The notes below the pieces were generated by a model that did no database searches, was not told where the DNA came from, and worked only from the letters and a program-made list of their open reading frames with translations. From the NCBI RefSeq assembly GCF_019320115.1, contig NC_089587.1:103374347-103438346 (forward strand): 64,000 nucleotides of DNA, written 5' to 3'. Of the stretch, positions 22,556 to 34,677 are shown one piece after another (position 1 is the stretch's first letter; each line of letters starts with the position of its first letter). The DNA is from Miscanthus floridulus. Its lineage: Eukaryota; Streptophyta; Magnoliopsida; Poales; Poaceae. The position numbers and the translations under genes are program-made.

Positions 22556-25250
22556 GACTGTAAAATATGTTTGGCATAGTTCAGGCTTGCATATAATATC
22601 TTTGCTCACGTTACCTTTTCTTTTTCTTTTTCTTTTTGCTTTCGTCCCATGCTTTTTGGGACCAGGTAGATACTGCTATATCCATCCATGTTTTTTAGGA
22701 CCACGTAGATACTGCTATACCCTTATGGTGAATATTTTATGAAATTTCTCCCCTATTATTCCTTAATTGATTGCCTTGCTCCTGCAGAGAGTGACAATAT
22801 GGATCAAGATGACTGCTTCATTATTTTGCGAGATGGGCGAGGTTATATTTATCACATCACAAACAGCTGTGATTGCTTTGCCATCTCAGTCCTATGTACA
22901 TGGCAACGGCTCCTGGGAAACATGTATCAGTCCATTTAAAAACTTCGTCATGGTTTAAAAACTTCGTCATGTCACTTCGTGTCTACTCATTATGTCATTA
23001 CTTCAGCTATGCTTAACCTTCTATGGCTGTGTAATGTTACCAAGTACGTGCTTGTTTTGTCTACTTTGGTGGTTAGCTCAGTTGGTTGTACATCGGAAGA
23101 TTCAATATATATTTTCAAATGTGAACTTACCTATACCTATGAACTTTCTCATATTGTAGTGTATATATCTAGCATATTTTCTCCATCTTTACAATCTTTG
23201 CCCTGCCTATGCGTGCCCACCCGTTCACATAGTCCAGTAGTATTTCCACTCAAAAAAAAACATAGTCCAGTAGTATTGGGCAGGAAATTGCTTAGGAGTT
23301 ACTAGGACACACCAAGGCAGGCAAGTAACTCCAGTGCTACCGTGATGTGCCTCATTTGAAAGTGCAACATTCTACAGGAAAAAAAATTGTTTACGGACAT
23401 ATCTTATCATCATCATCATCATCTACTACTACCATGCCAAATTTAAGCTTAACAAAAACTTATGCAGAAGTTTAAAAAGAAAAAGAAAAATCAGCTTGTG
23501 ATCAGTAGCAGTACACGGGTGCAGAGATGCCGACTGATCGGCAGCTTGCCGCAGCAGCTGGTGCAGCACCTCTACCTACTGCTCTTCGTAGAAGAAAACA
23601 AGCAGCAGCGGCTGCTGTGCTGCAGAAGCATAGCCGAGCAGCTCAAAACTAGTACTGATACCAAATTGCTGTCCCCTTATCGAGTGTCAACGTGTTGTCC
23701 TTTCTACAAGCAGCGAACGGTCGATCCCGATTTCCCATGTTTTAGCAAAAAAAACAAAAACAAAAAAATTGCATGGTTGGGATGTCGTTGTTTTCAGTTG
23801 CAATCATCTCAGCCTCTCCGGTCTCCACCCTGTACCGTGATTATTGATGTCCGGGAACATGGAACGTCGATCATTGCCATTGCCACCCTTGCTCCAAATC
23901 CAGCAGAACAGAAGCTTCCTACGAAAATACTGGTATTCAGAAGCTGCGCCGTGCGAACGCACATGCAGGTCGGTGGTGCAAGCGTGCGGCCGTGCGGATG
24001 CAGCTGTCATGAATCTGCAGTTTCTTTTTTTTTTATCAGGAAATCCCGTTTGCTGCCACCTGCCAGATTATGGGCACGTGTGGTGTGACTGCTGGGAATC
24101 AGATCCTAGACAGCTGAACAGGGTTGTGTCCGGCTGGCAGACAGGCAGAGTGAGGGCGGTATGCTGCTGTGCTTTTCAATTGCAGAAGATGCTCTGTTGG
24201 TGGTGTATATAGGGAATGTCTCAAATATTTCGGTCAGTAGCCATAAATCAGAGTTCACTGTGGGATCTTGAATTTCTGTTGTTTTTCCATATGGCAAGCA
24301 TCCAAGTTACACGAGTATGAAACAGAATTGTCAGATACTAGATAGCTGCAAATGTACCTGCAAGATAAGCTCATCAGCAACTTGTGCAGACATCACACTT
24401 GCCTGACAGTAATGGTTGTTTCCTTCAGCTAAGAGCCTAAGAGAACGGTAATATCTGCGCGAGTAGTTATCTGAACATGTCGTCCAAGCAGTAAAATAAT
24501 AGTGGCATCACTGTCAAACACGCTGCTTAATTTGTTAGCTACTTGATTTCCTCCTCCATCTTTCAATCCTGGCTTCAGTTAATTTCACCTAACCGACAAT
24601 CCGAATCACACCCCTCGGCAGGTTTTCAAATTTCCATAGCGCACGTCTGTTCACACGAGAAAAGAAAACCATGGCCGTCGCGTATGCTCCGAGAAAACCG
24701 CGGCAAAAGCAAGGAGCCTTTAAGTTAACAAACAAAGCCGATCTCTTTGGCCATTTGGTCTGACTACTTCGGCAAGCAGGTAGTTTAAAACTTGTAATTT
24801 GATACGGCGACTTTCGCTTCGTGATGCTAGGTCTAGACATCCATTTTTCTAAGGGCACTGTGTGCAGTTGGTGACCAAATCGCTATTAAAGTGCTGTTCC
24901 GGTGATGACAAAACAAGAACATTGGGACACAGAACATTCCTCGGAGCTCCAAATGCCTCATTCTACTTGCGTTTACTGTTCACATGACGAAGCAAGGACC
25001 ACTGAAATCTCCCATAGCTGACTTCGAAGAGCTTCTCTCTTTTTTCCCCCTACACGGAAATTCCCGTGCTTCTTTTGTTTGAAAGAACTTTTCAAAGAAC
25101 AAAAAAAGACTGCATTTATGTTGATTTCAGATTCGTTCATATCTTGTCGAAGATCAGAGTTTGCTATCTCATCCCTCACATAAGCATGATGTTAGCATAT
25201 ATGGCCCTTGTAAACAGGCAACATGGTCTTACATGCCGAGTTGCTGACAC
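22556..25250. other. Downstream and intergenic DNA, no recognised gene
   Basis: Probably the 3' flank of the unknown gene, then intergenic DNA. A short (ATC)n run occurs near 23408-23427. Several ORFs of 60-208 codons (for example 23462-24088 plus) lack any recognisable motif, and I do not call them genes. Confidence 0.4.
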
Positions 25251-25253
25251 TAA

Positions 25254-25901
25254 GGGCATGTTTGGATTGAACCGTGGGAGAAAAATGCCTCGCCTGTAAC
25301 TTGCCTGGAAGTTGACTGCACCTTGTTTGGTTGCAGACCAGGTGGGTTGCCCGCCCCAGGTATCTCCAGGCATAGAAAAACGGTCACCTGACTCCTGCTG
25401 CTTCTTTGCCTGGATCAGCACTACTCCAATGACCGATTTGATTGCTTTAGCTATTTAACTACCGTGCATTACCTACTTATAATTAAGGCAAAAGTACATT
25501 AGCTATTTTATTAAGGCAAACATGTACCATTATGGATTAATTTAATATGAATACATATTTATTTCTATTTTATTAGCTTAATAACCTAAAATAAATCTAA
25601 TCAAAATAACGTTTTTAGATTTATAAATAATTCTATATTTATTTAACTAATTAAAATATTTATACAAATATATTTTTTAGTAAAACTACAAAAGCTATAT
25701 GCTAATTATATATCACAAACATCAGTTAACACACTGATATTATGAATATATCCTCTTATTAATATTCTCAGGCACATGCCTCCAACCAAACAGCTTTTCT
25801 TTAGAATTGCCTCGTCAGGCAAAAATCATCAGCTTTCCAGACAACTTTCAGACATCACTTTTTATCAGACAAGTTCCTCAGGCTTCGGACCAAACATGCC
25901 C
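25254..25901. mobile_element. Tourist-like element 1 (TAA target duplication)
   Basis: The left terminus is GGGCATGTTTGGATTGAACC. The right terminus read inversely is GGGCATGTTTGGTCCGAAGC. TAA lies at 25251-25253 and 25902-25904. The interior is AT-rich (about 25480-25750) between GC-richer arms that share AGGCA/CCTGG-type blocks. About 648 bp and no transposase, so non-autonomous. The TAA duplication and GGG-start TIR suit the PIF/Harbinger-Tourist group. Confidence 0.8.
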
Positions 25902-25904
25902 TAA

Positions 25905-26750
25905 GGGCACGTTTGTTTGCCTGTATGAAATGGGCCACCGTGCCCTGGGGGTGGAACCTAAGGTGTTTGATTGCCTCGACAGGTTGGGAGCCAGCCTCGC
26001 ACGCTACGTAAAGCAGCCCTCGGCCTGGCTCCGGGGGAACAAATTTTTCGTTCCTCCCGGACTCGTCCCGAGCGGGCGCGATGGAGCCAGAGGCGAGAGA
26101 TTCCGTCATCTCCTCGCATGGTCGTCTTCTCTAGGCCGCCGCGAGGAAGCCATGGGCGTGGGCGCGAGGAAGCCACGCAGGCCACCGCTGGCGAGCAGGG
26201 CTCCGAGTCGAAGCTGTCGTGGATAGAGCGCGCGCTGTCGCATTGCCCTGCTCCGGGCGGCAGCCCTGCCCCAGCGTGGTGGCGAGCCCTCCCCGACGCG
26301 GCGGCAAGCCCTCCCCGGCGCGGTGGGCCCGGCCCAACCCGGCCCTACCCCGGCGCGGCGGCCCACCTCCACCTCCGCACGTTGCTCTGCTCCGGTGCCT
26401 CTCACCCTTGCCAGCGAGGTGAGGTTGTCCCGGAGCGGCCGCCCAGCCCCGGCATGGCGTCCCGCCTCCCCGCCGCCGCGAGCCTCCCCGTCGCGACAGC
26501 CCACTTCCCTGCGACCGCAACGAGAGAAGAGAACCAACGGGAGTAGGAAGAAGGTGGTGGGGTGGGGTGGGGGAAGTTCTCTTATGCAAGGTCCTCGTAC
26601 ACTCTTGTGTAGCCAAACAAACACCTTCCCATTCCCAGCCAGCCTCTACTTGGAACAAACAGGCCTAGTTGCACCACTTGGGACTTCCTCCACCAGGCCA
26701 GGCTAGGCTGGTACCGACGGGCCACCCTAGTCAAGGAAACAAACGCGCCC
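25905..26750. mobile_element. Tourist-like element 2, GC-rich interior, abutting element 1
   Basis: The left terminus is GGGCACGTTTGTTTGCCTGT. The right terminus read inversely is GGGCGCGTTTGTTTCCTTGA. The left TAA (25902-25904) is the same triplet that closes element 1; the right flank is TAC (26751-26753). The interior (about 26000-26540) is very GC-rich and has long overlapping ORFs on both strands with low-complexity Pro/Ala/Arg composition. I read these as composition artefacts or a captured GC-rich host fragment. No transposase seen. Confidence 0.7.
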
Positions 26751-27223
26751 TACATGTTCTTCGGTGATTACGTCATCGCGCCGTCCGTACTCCCATGTCC
26801 TCTTAACGAACCTCCCTGCTGTCAACTCACGGTTATAAGAAAGTAAGAAAACTCTACCCGAAGATAAATCTTCTTTTTTAGACTAATTCTGCTGGAAACA
26901 TTTTTATTTTGTGGTTAATTCTGTTGGAGACTTGAGCGGCAAGGAAAGACCTGGCTATTCTGCATCAGAATTATACGTGTCTTGCATGATCTCCCTGAAC
27001 TTTTGGTAGATCTTTATGGATGTAGCAATAAAATGCTCGATTACATGTCTGCTATGACATGATTAAGAAATCTCGATTAGTACTTATCTTCGAGAATCAC
27101 AATTTTAACGATTTACTTTGATTGCCTATTTGCATCTGTCCCTAAATTATTCGTTTGCTTTGTATAGGATACGACTAACTACGTACTAGCATGCGCTTTC
27201 AATAAAATTTTAAAAACTACTTA
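26751..27223. other. Intergenic, nothing recognised
   Basis: AT-rich DNA without a supported ORF, repeat or RNA gene. Confidence 0.4.
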
Positions 27224-27407
27224 GACCTGTTTGGATTAGCTAGGGCAAGTTACTAGTTGGGATAAAAATTAGCACGAATTAGTTGTAGTTGGCTAGCAAT
27301 TAGTTGAAGGCTTGGCTAAAAAATTAGCCCTCACGTTTAGATGGAGGATGGGTAATTTTGACTAATTTTTTATTAGCTAACGATTATCCCTTGGTATCAA
27401 ACATGTC
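27224..27407. mobile_element. Small Tourist-like MITE
   Basis: The left end is GACCTGTTTGGATTAGCTAG. The right end read inversely is GACATGTTTGATACCAAGGG, followed by an inverted ATTAGCTAA-type block. TTA precedes the left end and TTTA follows the right. About 184 bp and non-coding. Confidence 0.65.
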
Positions 27408-27775
27408 TTTACTAGCACGCTATGAAGGATTGCCGACCTTTAAAAGGTGAAAAAAGAACCATGGATGTTTGTAATGATCTCATGTTTTTTTCAACTTTCA
27501 TTTTTATTTATATCGAAGAATTGAGTAGGAAAAACTCGAAATCACAAACGCAAACTTTGCCTCGGCCTATGGAGTACTCATAGTGCATGGTGAAATCTGC
27601 AAGAAAAAAATAATTTATCTATATTGGTGATTATGCAAACGATCAAATTTTGCACTGTAGATGTCATTATCAAAATTTGTACAACTAACGGTGGACTATA
27701 CATGCTGCAAAAATCACGAACATCAACCTGTATGCTATATTAATTGCAGAATAATTCTGGATTGGATTAATTCCA

Positions 27776-28141
27776 TGTTAGCATTAGAGAAGGGAAGGAT
27801 TTGAAATGAAGAGAGGAAGGAAGGAGAACACGCCAGATGACGGTAGGATGAAGCTTAGTATTCAGTTTTCCGTTCTCATATCTTCTGTCCCCTCTCTCTG
27901 AGCTCTCCATTCATATGTATACAGGCCTTGGGCCACGGCGTGAATCACACGGGCGCAGCTGTGTCTGCCTATGATTCACGCCCACTCACACTCACTGAGC
28001 CGCACGCTGGCGCGTCGGACCCGACTGCTTCTCCTTGGCTCAGGCCCGGCCGGGTCCGTGGCGCCCGTGACGCGCCCAGGTTCCTCATTTTCCTCTTGGT
28101 TGGTGGCTGACTGAGGTCCGGCTCCTCTGGCGACGCTGACA
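27776..28141 (-). repeat. 3' LTR of the Reina-type element
   Basis: 366 bp, delimited by comparison with 33077-33442. In element orientation it starts TGTCAGCGTCGCC and ends CTAACA. The pol reading frame runs about 165 bp into it (stop at 27976). Confidence 0.92.
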
Positions 28142-31100
28142 TCCCCTCCCCGACGAAGACCTGCTTGTCCCCAAGCAGGAGCACGAGGAAATCTTTGTCG
28201 GAGAGCTTCAGTGTCTTCCCAGGTTGCTAGTGATCTTGGTAGATTGGACCATTGCACCAGCACCTGGGGTACGACGTCGTGGTCAGTGGTGTGGATGCGC
28301 CGCTGGAGGATCTTCAGTGGGATTTGCAGCCCGTCGAGAGTGCGGGGAAGATCAGCGACGGAGTGAGATGTAGGCACCGCCGTCTTGAGCTGGGACACAT
28401 GGAATATGGGATGAATAGTTGAATTCTCCGGAAGCTTGAGCTTGTACGCGACGTCGCCCACACGTCCGATGACCTGAAACGGGCCAAAGAATTTGAAAGC
28501 GAGCTTTTGATTAGCGCGCGGAGCCAAGGATGTTTGGACATAAGGCTGCAGTTTGAGGCTTCTGAGCCCGAACAAGGTGCTGCTGAATGAGTGTGTTCAT
28601 CATGGACTTTGCCTTCATCCAATCATCAAGATGAACTGAGGAAACTGAACTGTCAGCAGAGATCCCAAAGTGTTAAGGGTGATGACCATAGAGAACAAAA
28701 AATGGTGAATGGCTCAGTGAAGAATGCCATGTGGTGTTGTACCAATACTTAGCCAGAAAAATCCACTCAATCCACTTAGCTGGACAAGAACTAACAAAGC
28801 AGCACAAGAATGTTTCCAAGCATTGATTCACGCGCTCCGTTTGGCCGTTGGTTTGAGGATGGTAAGCTGAAGACATCTGGAGAGTGACTCCGGCCAAACG
28901 GAAAAGCTCTTGCCATAGCTGACTGGTGAAGATCTTGTCTCAGTCGGATACAATCGACAATGGCAGACCGTGGAGGCGGTACACATTGGTGATAAATGTC
29001 TTGGCCACTGTAAGAGCAGTAAATGGATGAGCCATTGGAATGAAGTGTGCATACTTGGAAAAACGATCCACAATCACCATGATACAATTTTTGCCGCCAG
29101 ACAGTGGAAGGCCCTCCACAAAGTCCATTGAAATGCTTTGCCAGGCCATACTAGGAACTGATAAAGGCTGAAGTAGACCTGGGTACTTAGCATGATCGGG
29201 CTTGGCTTGCTGACAAGTAGGACAGGCAATGACAAACTGATGAACTGATGATTTCAAACCTGTCCAGGCAAAGAGATGCTTGATTCGTCTGTAGGTGGCA
29301 GGAAATCCCGAATGACAACCCACTGGTGAAGAATGGAAAGTTGTGATAATCCTTTGTTGGAGAATGACATCTGGACCTACCCAAATACGACCCTTGTATC
29401 GAAGGAGCCCTTGGTGCAGAGAGAAGTTTGGTTTAGAGGTGGCAGAGACAGCTAACTTAGTCATCAGTTCTTGAGCCCGAGCATCAGAAGCATAAATGTG
29501 GATGATGGCATCGAGCCAGGAAGGTACTGGTGCTGAAACGGCAGATAGCTCCTCTGGGTGGCCTATGTGAGACAGTGCATCTGCAACTCGATTGTCAGTG
29601 CCCGGTTTATAAACTATTCTGTATTGCAAGCCCAACAACTTAGTGAAAACCTTCTGTTGCCATGCAGTGTGAAAGCGCTGATCACTCAGATGAATGAGGC
29701 TTTTGTGATCGGTGAAAATGACAAACTCACCCAGCTGCAGATATGAACGCCACTGATCAACAACAATGATGATAGCCATGTACTCTTTCTCGTAGGCTGA
29801 CAACCCTTGATTCTTGGGTCCCAGAGCTCGACTGAGGAACGCGAGGGGATGCCCCTCCTGAAGGAGTATCGCACCGACCCCATAGTGAGAAGCATCTGTC
29901 TCAATACAGAATTGCCGCTTGAAATCAGGTAGTGCCAGCACTGGAGCAGAACTCAAACATTTCTTCAGAGATTGGAATGTTGTCTCATGTTCAGTCGACC
30001 ATACAAACAGCGAATGCTTCTTCAACAACGCTGTCAGTGGCTTGGAAATGACTGCATAATATCGGACGAAACGGTGGTAGAAACCGGCGAATCCGAGAAA
30101 GCTACGAAGTTTCTTGACTGTAGTCGGCGTTGGCCAAGAAACCACTGCCTCAATTTTAGCCGGGTCTGTAGCTACACCGTTAACACTGATGACATGGCCC
30201 AAATAAGAAATCTTAGTTTGCGCAAACTTGCATTTGGATAGCTTGATGTGCCACTAATCTTGGGCTAGCAAGGAAAAACCAGACGTAGATGGTCGAGATG
30301 CTCCTCAAAAGACTTGCTGTAAATGAGTATATCATCAAAGAAAACAATAGCACACTAGCGGAGGCAAGGTTTCAGAGTATTGTTCATGGCGCCTTAGAAA
30401 GTGCCTAGCGCACCAGAAAGGCCAAAGGCGACAACCTTGAATTCATAATGACCCACATGAGTGGAGAACGTTGTTTTATGATCTTCACCTTCACGTAACC
30501 ATATCTGGTGATAGCCTAACAAGAGGTCCAGAGTAGAGAAATACCGAGCACCGACAAGCTCATCCATGAGTTGCTCAAACATTGGAATAGGAAATGCAGT
30601 CTTGATACTAAGTGCATTGAGGTAGCGATAGTCCATACAAAATCTCCAGGAACCATCTTTTTTGCGTACCAGCAATATAGGTGAATTGAATGGTGAAGTA
30701 CTAGATTGGATTATGCCCTGTTGCAGCATAGAGTCAACCTGAGCTTCAATTTCATCCTTGAGGGCTGGCAGGTAATGGTATGGCCGAACTGTGACAGGCC
30801 TAGCCCCTTCAATCAACGGTATCACATGATCACATGCTCTCTTAGGTGGTAGTTGGTCAGGTGGAGAAACAACTGAAGGAAATTCATTCAGTAAGACATT
30901 GATGGCTGGAGGTAACTTAACCTCTGTAGCAGTGGGTTGTGGAGTGATACTGAATATCTGCACCAACAACTCATCATCCCCAGGAGCCTCTAATAATGGA
31001 TTGCCTTGTAACCTGACAGTTGTACCTTTATAAGGAATGACCAACCAACGATGCAACCAATCCACCTTCATTGGACTGAAGAGTTGTAGCCAATCCATGC

Positions 31101-32832
31101 CAAGGATCATGTCATAGTGTGTGATGGGCAAAACCTTGAAATCATGAGAAAACTGGTACTGTTGAATACTCCATACTGCTGCTGGCAATTGTGCAGAACA
31201 CTGCATGAAGTCTCCATTGGCTACTTTAACAGCTAGTGAAGGACACTTAACTAGAACGACAGACAGCTGAGATAGTAAATTCTGGCTGATAAATGATGTG
31301 GAGCTACCTGAGTCCAGGAGGATCAGGACCGTCTGCTGCTGAAACATGCCTTGGAATTGCAAGGTCTTTACCCCCAGTTGTGCTATAGTGTCAAAAGATA
31401 GGCAGTAACAGGTTTCTTCTGGCTCTGGTCCTTCATTGCTCTCTGTTGTCGGAACCTCTACTGGTTCTTCGGAGAAAAGAGCGTAGAGCTCATCCAAGAC
31501 ATGGAGTCCCACTTGCTGTGCACACTTGTGTTCACGATTCCACTTCTCTCCACAATGATCACACAAACCACGGGCACGCCGGTAAGCCTTGAGATCAGCC
31601 AACTTCTTGTCCAGTGGTTTCTGATTCAACAAAGGCTTGTCCACTGTGCCAACTTGCAAACTATCTTGTCGAGGAGGAAGGGGATAGCCGGCCTTCTGAT
31701 GCCATGGCTTGAACTCATGTTTCCGTGATGACTCCATAGCCTCTTCCTGCAACAACGCCAAAGTATACACAGTATCTAGGGAATCGGGGCGCTGAACAAG
31801 AATGATAGTATGAATGTCTGAATGTAAGCCATCTAGGAAACGAGTGATGTAATGCAGAGCATTTGTGGAGGAATCATAAGCTGTGAGCTGGTCAACAAGT
31901 TCAGAGAAACGATCAACATAATCTTGCACAGAAGAAGTTTGGTGAATGCGGTTCATCTTGCGAAGGAGGTATTCATGTTGATCGCGATCAAAGCGGGTAT
32001 GCAAGGCTTGACAAAATTCAGACTAGGTTATGATTTTCAGTTTGTCAGTAACTGATTGGATCCAATGTTTGGCAGGGCCAAGGAATTGCATGCGTGAGCA
32101 CTGAATCCAGACTAAAGGATCAACAGAGTACATGTCAAAGTAATCTTCAGCGCAAGTTATCCAGAGTTTGAGGTCAGTGCCATCAAAGGTTGGGAAGGAC
32201 ATTTTTGGAAGCTTGCCGGTGGGGTTACGGTGGGTCTCAGGTGGGTGATTGCGGGATAACACTAAGTCATATGCAGTGCCATGAAACTTAGGGGGGTTTG
32301 CAGAGGAGTTGTCCATACCCATGACCGGGGAATGAGTATAGGTTGTGACAACCCCAAACTCATTCTCCCGGTGGTGAGGATCGATGTCGTGCCCGTTGGG
32401 CCGAGCAGCCTTGTAGCCAGCAGATGCAGATGCAGCGTGCTGCTCCGACTTGACTGGTGGCTCGGTGAAGATAGTCGGCTCGAGGTGAGCGGCTGCGGAC
32501 TCAATCACAGATCGGTTCCAGTACTTGTCGAGCTTGCCGATGTGAAGATGGAGGTCGTCGACGATGCCTTCGTGTTCCTGGCGCCATGAGGTGAGATCTG
32601 AAGCGGTCTTCTCAATGGAGCTGAGGCGTGCGTCCTGGCGAAGCTCAAAGTCGATGATCCGCTGCTCGACCGCCGTGTCGGACTCCTGGAAGCACTTGTC
32701 CAGGACTTCATCCGCTTCGCTAAATCGCTGCTCGAGGAGATCCGTCTGCTCAGTGATTTGCTTCTGGGTGACGGCTTGCGCGGTGGTGAGTTTTTGGAAC
32801 TCCGCCAACAGTAGCTGGATATCCGGATTCAT
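27976..32832 (-). pseudogene. gag-pol polyprotein of the Reina-type chromovirus, broken
   Basis: It starts MNPDIQLLLAEFQ at 32832. Gag has a coiled-coil-like N-part and a C-terminal zinc knuckle (CDHCGEKWNREHKC, about 31560). Protease has LLDSGSSTSFIS (about 31310). RT has FCMDYRYLN, DLLLGYHQI and FFDDILIYSKS (about 30340). RNase H has IETDASHYGVGA (about 29900). Integrase has an HHCC region, then MDFVEGLPL and AYHPQTNGQTERVN. A chromodomain-like segment follows (VLVQWSNLPRSLATWED, about 28230). Breaks: in-frame TAG at 32023-32025 in gag, a stop at 30394 and a frameshift near 30260 around the RT/RNase H link, TGA near 28940 and TAA near 28673 in integrase, and a shortened, frameshifted segment near 28570-28600. 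It is therefore not expected to act on its own. Confidence 0.9.
28142..28151 (-). promoter_or_regulatory. Polypurine tract of the Reina-type element
   Basis: On the minus strand GGGGAGGGGA lies directly before the 3' LTR start TGTCAG. This is the expected place and composition for the plus-strand primer. Confidence 0.75.
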
Positions 32833-33060
32833 GGCGCCCCGACATTTGGTGGAACGAGTATGGTGGAATCGAATCGGAGGCTTTGGCGGTGGTGGCGGTG
32901 GTGATGGATCCAGGTCGCATGTTCTCGGCTCGATTCGCGGATCCGGGAATTTACAGGAAATCAATTGCACTACAGCAGGTAACTGTGGCGCGATGAAATC
33001 TACCAACCACGGTAAATTGCGAATCAGAGTAGAGAAAGGGAATGCGAAGGAGAATCGGAA

Positions 33061-33074
33061 GGCTCTGGATACCA
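33061..33074 (-). promoter_or_regulatory. Primer-binding site (initiator Met tRNA type)
   Basis: The minus strand reads TGGTATCCAGAGCC two bases inside the right (5') LTR. It matches the usual iMet-tRNA primer site TGGTATCAGAGC with one extra C. This fixes the element's direction. Confidence 0.8.
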
Positions 33075-33076
33075 TT

Positions 33077-33442
33077 TGTTAGCATTAGAGAAGGGAAGGA
33101 TTTGAAATGAAGAGAGGAAGGAAGGAGAACACGCCAGATGACGGTAGGAGGAAGCTTAGTATTCAGTTTTCCGTTCTCATATCTTTTGTCCCCTCTCTCT
33201 GAGCTCTCCGTTCATATGTATACAGGCCTTGGGCCACGGCATGAATCACACAGGCGCAGCTGTGTCTACCTATGATTCACGCCCACTCACGCTCACTGAG
33301 CCGCACGCTGGCGCGTCGGACCTGACTACTTCTCCTTGGCTCAGGCCCGGTCAGGTCCGTGGCGCCCGTGATGCGCCTAGGTTCCTCATTTTCCTCTTGG
33401 TTGGTGGCTGACTGAGGTCCAGCTCCTCTGGCGACGCTGACA
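33077..33442 (-). repeat. 5' LTR of the Reina-type element
   Basis: 366 bp; partner of 27776-28141. It differs at about 14 sites, of which about 11 carry T or A where the other copy has C or G, as expected from deamination of methylated cytosines. Confidence 0.92.
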
Positions 33443-34214
33443 TTCCGGTGTCTCCATCAAATGATATTCCATAATCCTATTCAAAATTACAATTTTTTGC
33501 AAGATATTTGCAGGTCACCTCTAATCAGTCTCATTAAATATTACATGGGGTACCATTAGGCCAAGTTTGTGGAGAAGTCCTACTCTCCTAGCATCTCTCG
33601 TGTTCTTCTACTTAGCACTCGAGAAGTTTCAGTTTCTGTCCTCACCACTCCCTTTCAAATTGATGAATTTGCTTTCGCAGCCACGGAAATCGGAAGCACC
33701 TAACTGTGATTTTTGAACCTCTGATCCATCTTTCTTGGCCTGGCATTTTTCTTCAGTGATGACTTGCACGGTCGAGAGCCAAGATATTTTTGCTAATTGA
33801 TGTGATGTGCGACGATAATGACACTTGTTAATTAATTAGTTATCTCCCAAGGTCCCAATGTGCTAGTCCTAATAGTGGAAGAAATGTTACTAGCATAGCA
33901 TCACTTCTTGGCTTCCTGCCAAAGCGAAATTATTGTACTCTCACTACTGTTCAGATAGGTGCTGATCATCTTCTAGATATGAAAAAGATATTTGTGTTGG
34001 AACATGAGTTCTGCTACATCCATCAGAAAGGTTGACGGCGATGTGTGCATGAATAATGCCAATTGCAGTACACGAATATTTGCTACCAGTAGAAATTTGT
34101 TTCGAAAGCGTGCTATGCACGTACTTCATTAAGGGAAGTTGGAAAATAGTTACACGTCCCGATGGGCACAGCGGCGAGTTGCCAATGCCGACATCGGGTG
34201 AAACACAGACACAG
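33443..34214. other. Intergenic, nothing recognised
   Basis: Sequence between the Reina-type element and the CACTA element. Only short ORFs without motifs. Confidence 0.4.
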
Positions 34215-34527
34215 CACTATGGGAATCAGGATATTTGCCGAGTGCCCCGGCACTCGGCAAAGCCTAAAAAACACTTGGCAAATGACATTCGGTGAATTTT
34301 AGTTGGCAAACAGACTTTGTCGAGTGTTTTTTTTGTCGGGCACTTGGCAAAGTCTTTGCCGAGTGCCGGAAAAGCACTCGGTAAAGATATACACTCGGCA
34401 AAATAAAAATACAAAAAAACCCAAAATTAACAGCAAAAATTTTTTTCGGGGGAGACCGCCACCGACCAGCGGCCGCCCGTCCCCATCGAAGTCGGGGTAT
34501 TTTTTGCGCTAAATTCGCGGCTAACAC

Positions 34528-34594
34528 GGCCGGCGGGATTCGAACTCACGACCTCTCCCTCGCGTGTCTGCTGCTCTACCACTGCACTACACTG
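34528..34594 (-). other. tRNA-like sequence (A and B boxes) inside CACTA 1
   Basis: The minus strand reads TAGTGCAGTGGTAGAGCAGC (A-box-like) and about 35 bases later GTGAGTTCGAATCCCGC (B-box-like, GTTCGAATCC). The spacing fits a tRNA gene's D and T arms. There is no clear acceptor-stem pairing or 3' pol III terminator, so it is more likely a tRNA-derived relic than a working tRNA. Confidence 0.5.
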
Positions 34595-34677
34595 TCACCT
34601 ATGTCTAGATTCCATTATCTATCCTCATATATTATACTAAACCGAGAGTAAATTGCTTGTTTGAGGCCTTAAACGAA

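Larger units (their letters stand above)
27776..33442 (-). mobile_element. Reina-type chromovirus (Ty3/gypsy) LTR retrotransposon, complete but broken
   Basis: A 5667-bp element bounded by two 366-bp LTRs (27776-28141 and 33077-33442). Both LTRs start TGTTAGCATTAGAG and end GCGACGCTGACA on the plus strand. The flanks are TTCCA (27771-27775) and TTCCG (33443-33447), a 5-bp TSD with one mismatch. It is transcribed from the minus strand: the primer-binding site abuts the right LTR, and gag, protease, RT, RNase H, integrase and chromodomain then run leftward. By eye the LTRs differ at about 14 of 366 sites, nearly all transitions, so the insertion is fairly young. Short LTRs, a small overall size and a C-terminal chromodomain suit Reina-type chromoviruses. 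Confidence 0.92.

Noticed and set aside
23462..24212. 208- and 122-codon plus-strand ORFs
   Set aside because: No motif, no matching splice chain with the upstream gene, and low-complexity Lys runs at the start.
25971..26706. Overlapping ORFs of 127-191 codons on both strands
   Set aside because: They lie inside a TIR-bounded element, show low-complexity Pro/Ala/Arg composition and no recognisable domain.
32281..33082. Plus-strand ORFs over the Reina gag region
   Set aside because: Shadows of the minus-strand gag reading frame.
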